Positions 22,237 to 31,082 of a stretch of DNA of 57,909 nt are shown here, one piece after another. The DNA is taken from the NCBI GenBank assembly GCA_016209985.1, contig JACQVB010000156.1, positions 1 to 57,909 of the forward strand, in the 5' to 3' direction. Positions within the stretch are counted from its first letter, which is position 1; each line of letters starts with the position of its first letter. Below the pieces are notes generated by a model. That model searched no databases and was not told the origin of the DNA. It worked only from the letters and a program-made list of their open reading frames with translations. Source of the DNA: Gemmatimonadota bacterium (GTDB lineage Bacteria; Gemmatimonadota; Gemmatimonadetes; Gemmatimonadales; GWC2-71-9). A program made the position numbers and the translations under genes.

Positions 22237-24941
22237 CGGGTTTTCTCGACCGCCTCCGAGCGGCATTAGCTGACCGTTACGCCCTCGAGCGCGAGCTCGG
22301 CCGGGGGGGGATGGCCACGGTCTATCTCGCCGAGGATCTCAAGCACGAGCGCAAGGTCGCGATCAAGGTTCTCCATCCCGAGCTCGCCGCCATTCTAGGT
22401 GCCGAAAGGTTCCTGCAGGAAATCAAGGTCACCGCTAACCTGCAGCACCCCAACATCCTTCCGCTGTACGATTCGGGCGACGCTCCGGGCCTGGTCTATT
22501 ACGTCATGCCCTATGTCGCGGGCGAGTCGTTACGCCAGAAGCTCAACCGCGAACACCAGCTCAGTGTCGAGGAGACGGTTACCATCGCGACGGCGGTGGC
22601 CGGTGCACTGCAGTACGCGCACGAACACGGAATCATTCACCGAGATATCAAGCCGGAGAACATTCTCCTGACGCGGGGGCAACCGATGATCGCCGACTTC
22701 GGGATCGCGCTCGCGGTCTCGCAGGCCGGGGGCGGCCGGCTCACGGAAACCGGCCTTAGTCTGGGAACTCCCCTGTATATGAGTCCCGAGCAGGCTGTTG
22801 GTGAACGCCAGCTCGATGCAAGATCTGACGTTTATTCGCTCGCGGCGACCGTGTTCGAGATGCTAGTGGGCGAGCCGCCGTATGTGGGCCAGTCCGCGCA
22901 GGTCATCATCGCCCGCATCCTCTCCGACCCTCCCGCACGTCCTACGCGGTTCCGGCCCCTTATTCCCCCCAACGTGGACGCATCTGTCCGCCGGGCGCTG
23001 GCCAAGAATCCGGCCGATCGATTCTCCAGCGCCAGTAAGTTCGCCGAGGCGCTGGCCAATCCAGCATTTCGCATTCCGGAGCCGGCAGCCGAGGCGCCAC
23101 CTGGGAAGGTGGCGCAATCCCGTTTGGTGCTCCGCACGGTTGCCGTGCTGCTCGCCGTTACGGGCGCCCTCTCTGTAGGCTGGACTCTCTATCATAGTCC
23201 TCAGCCTGGCCCTCCCTCACCTCTGCAGTTGACGGTGCCGCTCCCGGCAGGCGTTTCGCTGCCGATGGAGACTGGTCATCCGGTGCTGGCGCTGTCACCG
23301 GATGGCAACCAGCTCGTATTCGTGGGCGAAGAAAAGGGCGTGCGACGGTTATTTCGGCGGGCGCTGGCTCAACGGAATGCCGAGGTTATTCCCGAAACTG
23401 AAGGTGCCGCCGCGCCCTTTTTCTCTCCTGATGGAGCGTGGATCGCCTTTCTTGACGGCAACACGCTCAAGAAAGTGGCGCTGGGCGGCGGCGTTCCAGT
23501 ACCAGTCGCGGCGGTCGTCGGCGCTGAAGTGAATCAGGGCGCGACCTGGATGACGGCTGACACCATCGTCGTTGCCACCAGTCCCAATAGCGGACTGGCC
23601 GCTGCCGCGATTTCCAATGACCACGTTGGTCTCCTGACCGATTGGAAGCGCATCACAACTGATTCCACTGCCCCCTACGCGAGGCCGCATGCGGTATCCG
23701 GCACGCCGTACGTTCTCTTCACGGAGAATAGGAGCGATTCACCGGACAAGGCCAGCGTGAGCCTCCTCGATCGTGACCAGCAAAGTGTGCGCACGATTGT
23801 GGCCGGCGGTGCCAATCCACTCTACGCTCCGCCCAACCACCTGCTCTTTCTTCGCGGGAGGACGCTGTACGCGAGCGAAGTCGATCTCCGGCGGACTGGG
23901 GCCGTCCCGGAGCATCGGGTTCTTGACAGTGTGATCACAGAACCCACAGGAGCCGGTCACGTCGTGGTGTCCCGAAACGGTTCGCTAGCCTATGTGCTCG
24001 GCCCGCCGGTGCCCAGCGAGCATGAGCTGGTCTGGGTTCGTCGGGACGGCAGCGTCGTACCCCTGTTCTCCAATGGTCGGCCATTCAGCTTCCCCCGGCT
24101 CTCTCCCGACGGATCCCGGCTGACTCTGACGTCACCTCTGGGTGCCAACTTCGATGTGTACGTGCTTGCGCTGAACCGGCTGGCCCTTGACCGTATTACC
24201 ACCGATCCTGGCGAGGACTTCGGGGGGATCTGGAATCCTGACGGGAGCGGCTTGGCGTTTTCCAGCGAGCAGTTCTATCCCTCCGAGGGACCTCACGCTG
24301 CCTGGCAAAGGGGTCCTGAGGACCGTTTGGAGATCCTGATGCGCACGCCGCCGGATGTTGATCAGCGGCGCGCCAGCTGGGATTTCCCGACATCCTGGTC
24401 GCCCGATGGGAAGTGGATCGCTTATACCCGCGAGCGAAATGGCATGGCGGACGTCGAGGTCATTCCGTCTGCCGCACCCGGTACTTCGCGCCCGTTCGCG
24501 AGCAACCCGAGTGTGCGCGAATTCGGGGCTGCCTTCTCACCCGATTCCCGCGTCCTTGCCTATGTATCCGACGAGTCAGGGAATGACGAAGTGTATGTGC
24601 AGTCGTTTCCCGGACCCGAGCGTCGGGTCCGCATCTCGAGCGATGGCGGCGCTGAGCCACTCTGGAACCGGACCGGCCGCGAACTCTTCTACCGTCATGG
24701 CGATGAACTGCTCTCGGTGCGCTTCGATAACGACTCGCCGCTCCAGCCTCGCAAGCCGACGCTGCTGTTCACGGGCCACTTTAACCGGGTGCCCTACGGA
24801 GGAGAGCAGGCGAACTATGACGTGTCCCCTGACGGGAGCAGGTTCGTGTTCGTGCGACGTAAGAACCTTCCTCATCCCACGGTTATTCACGTGGTGATCA
24901 ACTGGCCGGAAGCGTTCAGGAGTCAGACCGCTTCGCGGTAG
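22233..24941 (+). CDS. Membrane Ser/Thr kinase K4: kinase - TM - PD40 propeller
   Basis: 902 residues from the GTG overlapping the K3 stop (GTGA). The first 60 codons match the other kinases; after that the kinase diverges (ERFLQEIKVTANLQHPNILP, HRDIKPENILL, ADFGIALAVSQAGGGRLTET, GTPLYMSPEQ). A helix (VLRTVAVLLAVTGALSVGW) near 305-325 precedes a beta-propeller of PD40/TolB repeats with repeated FSPDG, WNPDGSGLAFSS and WSPDGKWIAYTRE blades. It ends VVINWPEAF, the same tail as in the propeller remnants. A longer upstream frame inside K3 is not needed. Confidence 0.94.
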   Translation: MTGFLDRLRAALADRYALERELGRGGMATVYLAEDLKHERKVAIKVLHPELAAILGAERFLQEIKVTANLQHPNILPLYDSGDAPGLVYYVMPYVAGESLRQKLNREHQLSVEETVTIATAVAGALQYAHEHGIIHRDIKPENILLTRGQPMIADFGIALAVSQAGGGRLTETGLSLGTPLYMSPEQAVGERQLDARSDVYSLAATVFEMLVGEPPYVGQSAQVIIARILSDPPARPTRFRPLIPPNVDASVRRALAKNPADRFSSASKFAEALANPAFRIPEPAAEAPPGKVAQSRLVLRTVAVLLAVTGALSVGWTLYHSPQPGPPSPLQLTVPLPAGVSLPMETGHPVLALSPDGNQLVFVGEEKGVRRLFRRALAQRNAEVIPETEGAAAPFFSPDGAWIAFLDGNTLKKVALGGGVPVPVAAVVGAEVNQGATWMTADTIVVATSPNSGLAAAAISNDHVGLLTDWKRITTDSTAPYARPHAVSGTPYVLFTENRSDSPDKASVSLLDRDQQSVRTIVAGGANPLYAPPNHLLFLRGRTLYASEVDLRRTGAVPEHRVLDSVITEPTGAGHVVVSRNGSLAYVLGPPVPSEHELVWVRRDGSVVPLFSNGRPFSFPRLSPDGSRLTLTSPLGANFDVYVLALNRLALDRITTDPGEDFGGIWNPDGSGLAFSSEQFYPSEGPHAAWQRGPEDRLEILMRTPPDVDQRRASWDFPTSWSPDGKWIAYTRERNGMADVEVIPSAAPGTSRPFASNPSVREFGAAFSPDSRVLAYVSDESGNDEVYVQSFPGPERRVRISSDGGAEPLWNRTGRELFYRHGDELLSVRFDNDSPLQPRKPTLLFTGHFNRVPYGGEQANYDVSPDGSRFVFVRRKNLPHPTVIHVVINWPEAFRSQTASR

Positions 24942-25151
24942 GTCGCGATCAAGGTCCTGCACCCGGAGCTGGCAGCGACGCTCGGTCCTGAACGGTTCCT
25001 GCGCGAGATCCAGATCGTCGCTCGCCTGTCTCACCCTCACATTCTGACCCTGATTGATTCTGGCGAGGCTGCTGGCTTCCTCTATTATGCGACGCCTGTC
25101 GTCCAGGGCACTTCGCTCCGAGCGAAGCTCCAGCAGGACAAGCGGCTGGCA

Positions 25152-27137
25152 GTGGAAGATGCTGTGCAGATCACGCGTGGGGTCGCGGGGGCACTGGACT
25201 ATGCGCATCGATGTGGCGTGGTGCATCGGGATATCAAGCCCGAGAACATCCTGCTCCAGGGCAACGTGGCCATCGTTGCCGACTTTGGCATCGCCAGGGC
25301 CCTCACCGACGGAGATTCAGACCGACTGACCATGACGGGAATGGCTGTTGGCACACCAGCGTATTTCAGTCCGGAACAAGCCGTGGGCAGCGGAAGCCTC
25401 GATGGCCGAAGCGACATCTACTCCCTCGCCTGCGTGCTGTACGAGATGCTGACTGGCGATCCCCCGTTCGCCGGCGCAACCATAGAGCAAACCCTCGCAC
25501 GGCGTCTCACGGAGTCGCCCCCGTGGGTGACCCAGACGCGCAACGACGTTCCCTCCGGCGTGGATCAGGCGATCCGGCGGGCCCTGGCGCGTGATCCCGC
25601 CGACCGTTTCGCCGCTGCTGCCGACTTTGCCCACTCCCTCTCGGGGACCGCCACACGGTCAGAGCAGAGCGGTCTCTTCGAGCGGACCGATCGCTCCATC
25701 GCCGTGCTGCCGTTTGCGAATCTCAGCGCCGATGCCGACAATGAGTATTTCTCCGACGGCATCACGGAAGAGATCATCAACGTGCTGTCGGGGATAGCCA
25801 GCATCCGGGTGACCGCTCGAACCTCGGCGTTCGCCTTCAAGGGCGTTACGCGTGATATCCGGGAGATCGGCGCCAAACTCAAGGTCGGAGCCGTACTGGA
25901 GGGAAGCGTACGGAAGGTGGGCAACCGGGTGCGCATCACGGCCCAGCTGGTGGACGCGATAAGCGGCAATCCCGTCTGGTCGGAACGCTATGATCGCGAA
26001 CTGGAGGACGTCTTCGCCATCCAGGACGAGATTGCCGCGATCATCGTGCGGAGACTCCGGGCGGAAATGTTCGAAGGCGCACCCCGGAGGCGGGAACGGC
26101 CGACCGCCAGCCTGGAAGCATACGACGCCTATTTGCGGGGGCGATTCTACTTCCAGAAGGGAACGGCGGACCATTACCGCAAAAGCATCGATTTCTACCG
26201 GCGCGCCCTCTCCCTCGATCCCGATTATGCCCAGGCGCATGTCGCTCTGGCCGAGACGCTCGTCTTCTCTTCGATCCTGGGTGCTCCGGCAAAGGATGCG
26301 TTTGAGGAGGCAAGGAATTTGGTGCATCGCGCCATCCGGCTCGACGACCGGCTCGCGGATGCGCACGCCATGCGGGGATACGTCGCCTTCTGGGTGGAAT
26401 GGAGCTGGAGCGAAGTGGAAAGCAGTTTCCAGCGCGCCCTAGTGCTCAACCCCAACTCTGCCACCGCCCACGACTACTACTCCGTCTTCCTCTCGACGTT
26501 AGGTGGACGCGGGCCGGACGCCATCGCGCTCAGCAAGCGGAGCGTAGAATTAGACCCCCTGAGTGTGGTAGCGCATCAGGAGCTGCAATGGGCGTTCTTC
26601 CAGGACGGCAAGTACCCCGAGTCGTTGGAGGCCGGCGCGCGAGCGCTCGAGCTGGTTCCCGACTATGTATTGGCGCACAACGCGACCGGGTGGGCGATGC
26701 TGGAGCTGAAGCGCTACCGGGAAGCCCTCCAGGCATTCGAGCGAGCCATCAAGGCGTCCTCGAATGATCCCTTGGGACGCAGTGGCGTCATCGTTACGCT
26801 GGCACGCATGGGTAGCACGGCCGACGCGGAATCACAGCTCAATGGCATCCTGCCAAAAGCAGAGGTCGGAACATTTCCGTCATCCTGCACCGCCTGGGCG
26901 TTCGCGGCGCTGGAACGTTTGGATGAGGCTTTTTACTGGGTGGAACGGGCCATTGATATCCACGACCCGTTCGTTACCTGCCTCTCGAGTTTTCCAATGT
27001 GGGACCCGTTAAGACCCGACCCGCGATTCGGAATGGTCCTTGGCAAGATGAGATTTCCTCCTTGGGCCCTCGCGCGGGCGGAATTCCGTCGCGAACTCGT
27101 CGCTGCCGCTTCCGGATCGGCTGTGGGGACCAGATGA
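25152..27137 (+). CDS. 5'-truncated Ser/Thr kinase K5: part kinase - TolB-like - TPR
   Basis: Homology to the kinases begins right after the K4 stop (24945: VAIKVLHPELAATLGPERFL) but there is no start codon, glycine loop or N-terminus. The first usable start is the GTG at 25152, giving 661 residues that retain HRDIKPENILL, ADFGIARAL, GTPAYFSPEQ, a TolB-like domain (SIAVLPFANLSADADNEYFS) and TPRs. There is no obvious membrane helix between kinase and TolB-like parts. Without the glycine loop and Lys45 it cannot be a normal active kinase; it may be a scaffold, a pseudogene, or a fusion product if K4's TAG is read through. The stop overlaps a further kinase-start remnant (ATGA). Confidence 0.8.
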   Translation: MEDAVQITRGVAGALDYAHRCGVVHRDIKPENILLQGNVAIVADFGIARALTDGDSDRLTMTGMAVGTPAYFSPEQAVGSGSLDGRSDIYSLACVLYEMLTGDPPFAGATIEQTLARRLTESPPWVTQTRNDVPSGVDQAIRRALARDPADRFAAAADFAHSLSGTATRSEQSGLFERTDRSIAVLPFANLSADADNEYFSDGITEEIINVLSGIASIRVTARTSAFAFKGVTRDIREIGAKLKVGAVLEGSVRKVGNRVRITAQLVDAISGNPVWSERYDRELEDVFAIQDEIAAIIVRRLRAEMFEGAPRRRERPTASLEAYDAYLRGRFYFQKGTADHYRKSIDFYRRALSLDPDYAQAHVALAETLVFSSILGAPAKDAFEEARNLVHRAIRLDDRLADAHAMRGYVAFWVEWSWSEVESSFQRALVLNPNSATAHDYYSVFLSTLGGRGPDAIALSKRSVELDPLSVVAHQELQWAFFQDGKYPESLEAGARALELVPDYVLAHNATGWAMLELKRYREALQAFERAIKASSNDPLGRSGVIVTLARMGSTADAESQLNGILPKAEVGTFPSSCTAWAFAALERLDEAFYWVERAIDIHDPFVTCLSSFPMWDPLRPDPRFGMVLGKMRFPPWALARAEFRRELVAAASGSAVGTR

Positions 27138-27179
27138 TCGAGCGGCTCCGGTCTGTGTTGTCCGACCCTTACGCCACCC
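27134..27179 (+). pseudogene. N-terminal remnant of a Ser/Thr kinase
   Basis: ATG 27134 overlaps the K5 stop and opens MIERLRSVLSDPYATR, matching the DRLRAALADRYALER start of the kinases. It breaks off after ~14 codons at a D-aminoacylase fragment. It shows that a further coupled kinase gene once followed K5. Confidence 0.6.
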
Positions 27180-27185
27180 GTGCGC

Positions 27186-27443
27186 CAGCTTCCCCTTTTG
27201 CCGGCCCAGAATCTGTCCCTCCAGCGGCGTGGCCAATTGAAGCCGGGGTACTACGCGGACGTCGTGGTATTCGATCTGGCGACGATCCAGGATCACGCCA
27301 CCTTCGACAAACCGCACCAGTACGCCACCGGCGTGCGTGACGTCTTCATCAACGGTGTGCCGGTGCTGCGGGGTGGCGAGCACACCGGCGCTACGCCCGG
27401 CCGAGTGGTGCGTGGTTCTGGCTGGAAACGAAAAGCATCGTAG
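27186..27443 (+). pseudogene. C-terminal fragment of an N-acyl-D-amino-acid deacylase
   Basis: The frame reads PAQNLSLQRRGQLKPGYYAD, VVVFDLATIQDHATFDKPHQ, YATGVRDVFINGVPVLRGGE and TPGRVVRG: the end of a D-aminoacylase-type amidohydrolase where the metal-free beta-sandwich is completed. Full enzymes are ~530 residues; only the last ~80 remain. It lies between two pieces of kinase 5' sequence. Confidence 0.75.
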
Positions 27444-27446
27444 CGC

Positions 27447-27490
27447 CGCTGGCCGTTACATGATCGAGCGTGAGCGTGGACTCGCCGGAC
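27447..27490 (+). pseudogene. Very short kinase 5' remnant
   Basis: The DNA GCTGGCCGTTACATGATCGA then GCGTGAGCGTGGACTCGCCG closely resembles the kinase stretch encoding LADRYAIERELGR, with small deletions. No reading frame is preserved. Confidence 0.45.
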
Positions 27491-27573
27491 GGCGGCGGAT
27501 CGTACTCTGACTGGTTCTGTATTACACATCGTATTACATTGCAAAACACCCGAAATGCAAACGGGAGGACTGG

Positions 27574-27831
27574 ATGGCCGAGCCGGTAACGTTGCGATTG
27601 AGCCAGGAGGCCAGGGCCCGCATCGCCCGGATCGCGCGCCGCCGCGGCGTCTCGGCTTCGGAGATCATTCGCGAAGCGATCGAAGGCCTGGTGGAGCGGG
27701 AGGAGGCATTTACCCGTCCCTATGATGCGGTCGCCGATCTGATCGGAACCGTACACGGCGGGCGGCGCTCCCGGTCCACCGCCACCGGGCGGCAATTCAC
27801 GGAGCAACTCCGCCGCCGTGCCCGGTCGTGA
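27574..27831 (+). CDS. Ribbon-helix-helix antitoxin (VapB-like)
   Basis: 85 residues. The N-terminus MAEPVTLRLSQEARARIARI and RRRGVSASEIIREAIEGLVE forms a CopG/Arc-type ribbon-helix-helix DNA-binding domain; the rest is a basic tail that would wrap the toxin. ATG 27574 follows a GGGAGGA site. It overlaps the PIN toxin start by 4 nt and should autoregulate the pair. Confidence 0.88.
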   Translation: MAEPVTLRLSQEARARIARIARRRGVSASEIIREAIEGLVEREEAFTRPYDAVADLIGTVHGGRRSRSTATGRQFTEQLRRRARS

Positions 27832-28232
27832 TCCTGCTCGATGCGGGACCGTTCGTCGCTCTGGTGGATGCCGACGATCAATACCATGACAAGTGCGTGG
27901 CGGCACTCCAGGAGATTCGCGAACCCCTGGGAACGGTGTGGCCGGCCTTCACCGAGGCGATGTACCTGGTGAATGACCTGCCGGCGGCTCAGGAGGCGCT
28001 GTGGGAAATGCTGCTGCGCGGGGCGGTGCGGCTGCTGCCCCTCGATCTCGCCGACTTCCCGCGGATGCGGCAGCTTATGCGCAAGTACGTCGACCGTCCC
28101 ATGGATCTGGCGGACGCCGCGCTACTGAGGGTCGCCGAGCGCGAGGGCATCCGGACCTTCTTCACCATCGATCGAAAAGACTTTTCGGTGTATCGGTTGC
28201 ACGGGAGGATTCGGCCGACCGTCATTCCGTGA
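27828..28232 (+). CDS. PIN-domain toxin (VapC-like)
   Basis: 134 residues from the GTG overlapping the antitoxin stop (GTGA). PIN acidic residues are in ILLDAGPFVALVDADDQYHD, FTEAMYLVND, RPMDLADAALLRVAER and FFTIDRKDF. The family cleaves tRNA or rRNA; the target here is unknown. The module stands between kinase remnants and the intact kinase K6. Confidence 0.9.
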   Translation: MILLDAGPFVALVDADDQYHDKCVAALQEIREPLGTVWPAFTEAMYLVNDLPAAQEALWEMLLRGAVRLLPLDLADFPRMRQLMRKYVDRPMDLADAALLRVAEREGIRTFFTIDRKDFSVYRLHGRIRPTVIP

Positions 28233-28281
28233 GCCGGTGAAGACCGTGGAGGGGTCACTGCTCATCCGGTAAATGCTTCTG

Positions 28282-28308
28282 GCCGAGTGCTAGCCGGAGC
28301 CGTATCGT
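28282..28308 (+). promoter_or_regulatory. Promoter-like GCCGAG-N15-TATCGT upstream of K6
   Basis: GCCGAG (28282-28287), 15 nt, TATCGT (28303-28308), 29 nt before the GTG at 28338. The flanking CTTCTGGCCGAG and CGTATCGTTGTAGCC blocks are shared with the K1 upstream region. Confidence 0.6.
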
Positions 28309-28337
28309 TGTAGCCGTCCTTCCCGCGAGTTCAGTCA

Positions 28338-30998
28338 GTGTCTGAGCTCTTCGACCGTCTGAAAACAGCGTTGGCCGACCGTTACGCGATCGAGCGCGAG
28401 CTCGGCCGCGGGGGCATGGCCACCGTCTATCTCGCCGAGGATCTCAAGTACCAGCGCAAGGTGGCCATCAAGGTCCTGCATCCAGAGCTAGCAGCGACAC
28501 TCGGACCCGAGCGTTTTCTTCGCGAGATCAAGATCGCCGCACAGCTCAGCCACCCCCACATCCTGCCGTTGCTGGATTCGGGCGAAGCCGGCGGCTTCCT
28601 CTACTACGTCATGCCTGCGCTCGCAGGGCTGTCCCTGCGAGAGCGCCTCGGTCGCGAAACCCAGCTGCCAATCGACGAGGCAATCGAAATCACCCGGGCG
28701 ACGGCGAGCGCCCTCGATTATGCACATCGACACGACGTGATCCATCGCGACATCAAACCAGAGAACATTCTTCTTCACGACGGCCAGCCAGTCGTCGCCG
28801 ATTTCGGGATCGCGCTCGCCGTCAGCGCCGCCGGTGGGAGCCGGTTGACCGAAACCGGCTTATCCATCGGAACGCCAGAATACATGAGCCCGGAACAAGC
28901 GATGGGGGACCGCACCATCGATGGCCGGAGCGACATCTATTCGCTGGGATGCGTGCTGTTCGAGATGCTCACCGGTGAGCCCCCCCACACCGGGCCGACC
29001 GCCCAGGCGATCGTCGGCAAGATCCTGACGCAGAACATCTCGCGCGTGACGCTGCGCCGCCCTTCTGTTCCGGGCCACGTCGAGCGCGCGCTTCAGAAGG
29101 CCTTGGCGCCGCTGGCGGCGGATCGCTTCGGGCACGCGGCTCAATTCGCGGCGGCGTTGCTTCCATCCTCCACAACCGAGCAAGGCCGGAAGAGTCCCAG
29201 CACTGTACCGCGGGTGTCCGACCTCCTACGGGCGGCACGGAAATACTGGGTTCCCGGGGGCCTCGCTGCCGCAACCATGATCCTTGCGGCCTTTCTCGTC
29301 CTCGGACGAACGCCACGGGACTCGCTCCCGATCTCCTACGCAGTCACCATGCCACCGGGCGTGGAGATCGCTGTCCAAATCGAGGGTAGTGCGCCGCTGG
29401 CGATTTCTCCCGACGGCCGCACACTCGCGTTCGTCGGTTTCGATGGTCACGCTTCGAGGATCTATCTGAGAAGGGCGGAGCAACTCGAACCGATAATGGT
29501 GCCGGGCACTGAGGGCGGTTCGGGACCATTCTTTTCGAGCGATGGGAAATGGCTCGGCTTTTTCTCCGGCACTGGTGTGAGTACCAAGGTCTACAAGGTA
29601 TCAATGAATGGTGGGACTCCTGTCCCAATCGTCGAATACCGCGGCCTGAATCCTCGCGGCGCATCCTGGGATGCAAATGGTGCGATCGTTCTGGCTTCCC
29701 GGAACAACCGGGGGCTCGATCGTCTCTCCGTCGAGAGCGGACGGATCGATCCCCGCACCATCCCCGATACGAGTCGCGGTGAGGTCTCCCATCGATATCC
29801 CTTCGTCCTGCCGGGGACCAAGGGCGTCCTGTTCACGGCGATAAGTCCCGCGTCGGGTTCCGATCGCACGTCGATCGTGAGCATCGGGCCTTCAGGTGGA
29901 AGGACGCAGGTCTTGGTGGCCGACGGCACCACACCGCAATTCGCCGATCCCGGCTTCCTGGTCTACGCACGCTTTGACGGGTCGCTTCTCGCCGCTCCCT
30001 TGGATCCCGATCGTCGTAACCTCCGTGGCTCGCCAATTCCCGTTCTGACCGACGTTTCGATGAGCCGGGGCAGCGGCTACGCCTCGTACGCGCTCTCGAA
30101 CAACGGAACACTCGCGTATGTCCGGGGAACGGGACAGCGCCGACTAGTCATCGCGGATGCGGCCGGCGTAACCACGCAGCCTCCGATTGAACCCGCGCCC
30201 TTCGGCGTCGTGACGATCGCCCCGGACGGCCGGCGTGTCGCGGCAATAGTGGCCAAGCCGATGTACGACGATATCTGGGTTTACGATCTCACGACTTCAA
30301 CGTCCATACGCCTGACTTCGCAGTTCGGCGCCTCGCGGGCGACCTGGTCTCCCGACGGCAAGCGTCTGGTATACAGTCATTATCGGGTCCTGGCGGACAA
30401 GGTCGAAAACGATCTCTATTTGACCGCCGCGGATGGAACGGGCCGACCGACCCTTCTGGTGCGCGACGTCGTTGCAAACACGCCGGGCTGGTCCGCGGAC
30501 GGACGCGAGGTCTTCTTTGAGCAGCCCGACTCGACAGGACATCTCGATATCTGGGCGATTGATACTCGTGGCAGCAGGTCTCCCCGGCCGGTTTTGCAAG
30601 CGGCCTTCGATCAGCGACAGCCAGCAGCATCTCCTGATGGACGTTGGCTGGCCTACACCTCGAACGAGTCGGGAATAGATGAGGTGTATGTAAGAGGTAC
30701 TGGTGGTGGGCCGCGTTATCCGGTCTCCAGGGGTGGCGGTATCGAGCCACGCTGGAGCGCGACCGGGAGATTGTTTTACCGAGCGGAGAATGCGGTCATG
30801 GTCGCAACACTGGGCCGCCAGTCCGATTGGACGGCCGCAACCCGAGTCAGCTTCTACGAGGGTAATTTCCGGCGATACGAGCCTTTTCCGAATGGGGACC
30901 GCGTGCTCCTGAACATCCCCGCGGATAGCTCGCCGCAGGTCGTCGTGATCGTGAACTGGATTGCCGAGGTCGCGCGAAAACTCGCGGCGGAACAGTGA
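28338..30998 (+). CDS. Membrane Ser/Thr kinase K6: kinase - TM - PD40 propeller
   Basis: 886 residues. Glycine loop GRGGMATVY (23-31), Lys45 in VAIK, HRDIKPENILL, ADFGIALAVSAAGGSRLTET, GTPEYMSPEQ. A helix (GGLAAATMILAAFLVLG) lies near 298-316, then a PD40-type propeller with blades such as AISPDGRTLAFVGFDG, WSPDGKRLVYSHYR and SPDGRWLAYTSNESGIDEVY. It ends QVVVIVNWIAEV. K4 is the nearest relative overall, but the 5' end and promoter match K1. It is a solo gene, followed by a convergent transporter gene. Confidence 0.94.
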   Translation: MSELFDRLKTALADRYAIERELGRGGMATVYLAEDLKYQRKVAIKVLHPELAATLGPERFLREIKIAAQLSHPHILPLLDSGEAGGFLYYVMPALAGLSLRERLGRETQLPIDEAIEITRATASALDYAHRHDVIHRDIKPENILLHDGQPVVADFGIALAVSAAGGSRLTETGLSIGTPEYMSPEQAMGDRTIDGRSDIYSLGCVLFEMLTGEPPHTGPTAQAIVGKILTQNISRVTLRRPSVPGHVERALQKALAPLAADRFGHAAQFAAALLPSSTTEQGRKSPSTVPRVSDLLRAARKYWVPGGLAAATMILAAFLVLGRTPRDSLPISYAVTMPPGVEIAVQIEGSAPLAISPDGRTLAFVGFDGHASRIYLRRAEQLEPIMVPGTEGGSGPFFSSDGKWLGFFSGTGVSTKVYKVSMNGGTPVPIVEYRGLNPRGASWDANGAIVLASRNNRGLDRLSVESGRIDPRTIPDTSRGEVSHRYPFVLPGTKGVLFTAISPASGSDRTSIVSIGPSGGRTQVLVADGTTPQFADPGFLVYARFDGSLLAAPLDPDRRNLRGSPIPVLTDVSMSRGSGYASYALSNNGTLAYVRGTGQRRLVIADAAGVTTQPPIEPAPFGVVTIAPDGRRVAAIVAKPMYDDIWVYDLTTSTSIRLTSQFGASRATWSPDGKRLVYSHYRVLADKVENDLYLTAADGTGRPTLLVRDVVANTPGWSADGREVFFEQPDSTGHLDIWAIDTRGSRSPRPVLQAAFDQRQPAASPDGRWLAYTSNESGIDEVYVRGTGGGPRYPVSRGGGIEPRWSATGRLFYRAENAVMVATLGRQSDWTAATRVSFYEGNFRRYEPFPNGDRVLLNIPADSSPQVVVIVNWIAEVARKLAAEQ

Positions 30999-31082
30999 TG
31001 GCTTACTAAGCATTCGAGGAGCACAGCCAACCGGCAAGTCTCTTCTTCACCACCTCCGACAGCCGGTCGGTGAACCCGCCGC

